Assembly (NCBI RefSeq): GCF_000003605.2
Contig: NW_003130854.1
Span: 1,916,674-1,935,149 of the forward strand
DNA: 18,476 nt
DNA from: Saccoglossus kowalevskii
Lineage: Eukaryota > Hemichordata > Enteropneusta > Harrimaniidae
Direction: 5' to 3'
Shown: positions 18,279 through 18,476 of the stretch, in pieces
Layout: every line of letters begins with the position of its first letter
How positions within the stretch are numbered: position 1 is the stretch's first letter
Translations under genes and position numbers: made by a program
Notes under the pieces: model-generated
The model's database searches: none
Seen by the model: the letters and a program-made list of their open reading frames with translations, nothing else
Told to the model about the DNA's origin: nothing

Positions 18279-18476
18279 CTGTAAAAATACACGGCAGAAT
18301 TACTCGCACTACTACCATTACCATTTCTACCCATAATACTAAGCTTACTAAGAGAATAAACTTTATACTAGAATCAATAAAATATTTAGTAGTCAAAACA
18401 ATATGCTTGCCATAATATGTTTGTCTATACATGATTTGGAGACTATTTTAATTCATGTTTCAGAATACATTTGTTT

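Overview
This is eukaryotic, AT-rich nuclear DNA, most likely from a marine invertebrate bilaterian. The evidence is a spliced gene with GT-AG introns, TATA-box and AATAAA signals, MITE-like inverted-repeat elements, a minisatellite, and protein families typical of animals (otopetrin, RNF185, PHD and FLYWCH zinc fingers). The octamer TACATGTA occurs six times. The exact lineage cannot be settled from the sequence alone.

Layout. (1) 1-2365 is intergenic with no supported gene. (2) 2366-4760 holds an intact, apparently intronless otopetrin-type proton-channel gene on the + strand. It has a compact promoter (overlapping E-box and CRE, TATA box, short leader), and a poly(A) signal lies about 380 bp past its stop. 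(3) 5105-12012 is an old tandem array. Its unit is L (about 1.1 kb) - zinc-finger gene (about 1.27 kb) - M (91 bp, inverted-repeat ends, CTCF-like motif) - R (about 0.58 kb). Unit 1 carries the gene broken by a 10-bp deletion. Unit 2 has L, M and R but no gene. Unit 3 carries only the last ~180 bp of L and an intact gene. The gene encodes a 337-residue protein with a PHD-like finger, an acidic linker, a FLYWCH zinc finger, and the linker that in other proteins precedes a MULE transposase domain, which is absent here. (4) 12013-15090 is non-coding apart from a 158-bp MITE with TTAA target duplications and NRF1-like sites in its termini. (5) 15091-15361 is an 18-bp minisatellite in a 36-bp higher-order arrangement. 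(6) 15895-18278 holds the 3' part of an RNF185 gene on the - strand: three exons encoding the C-terminal 89 residues, then a fold-back element in the probable 3' UTR. The RING exons lie beyond the right edge.

How the parts work together. There is no sign that the three genes form one pathway. Otopetrin would act at a membrane as a proton channel. RNF185 is an ER and mitochondrial membrane ubiquitin ligase. The zinc-finger gene looks like a transposase-derived DNA-binding protein that has been duplicated with its promoter region. The most unusual part is the 5.1-12 kb array, where gene-bearing, gene-broken and gene-less units stand side by side, each carrying the same small CTCF-motif element.
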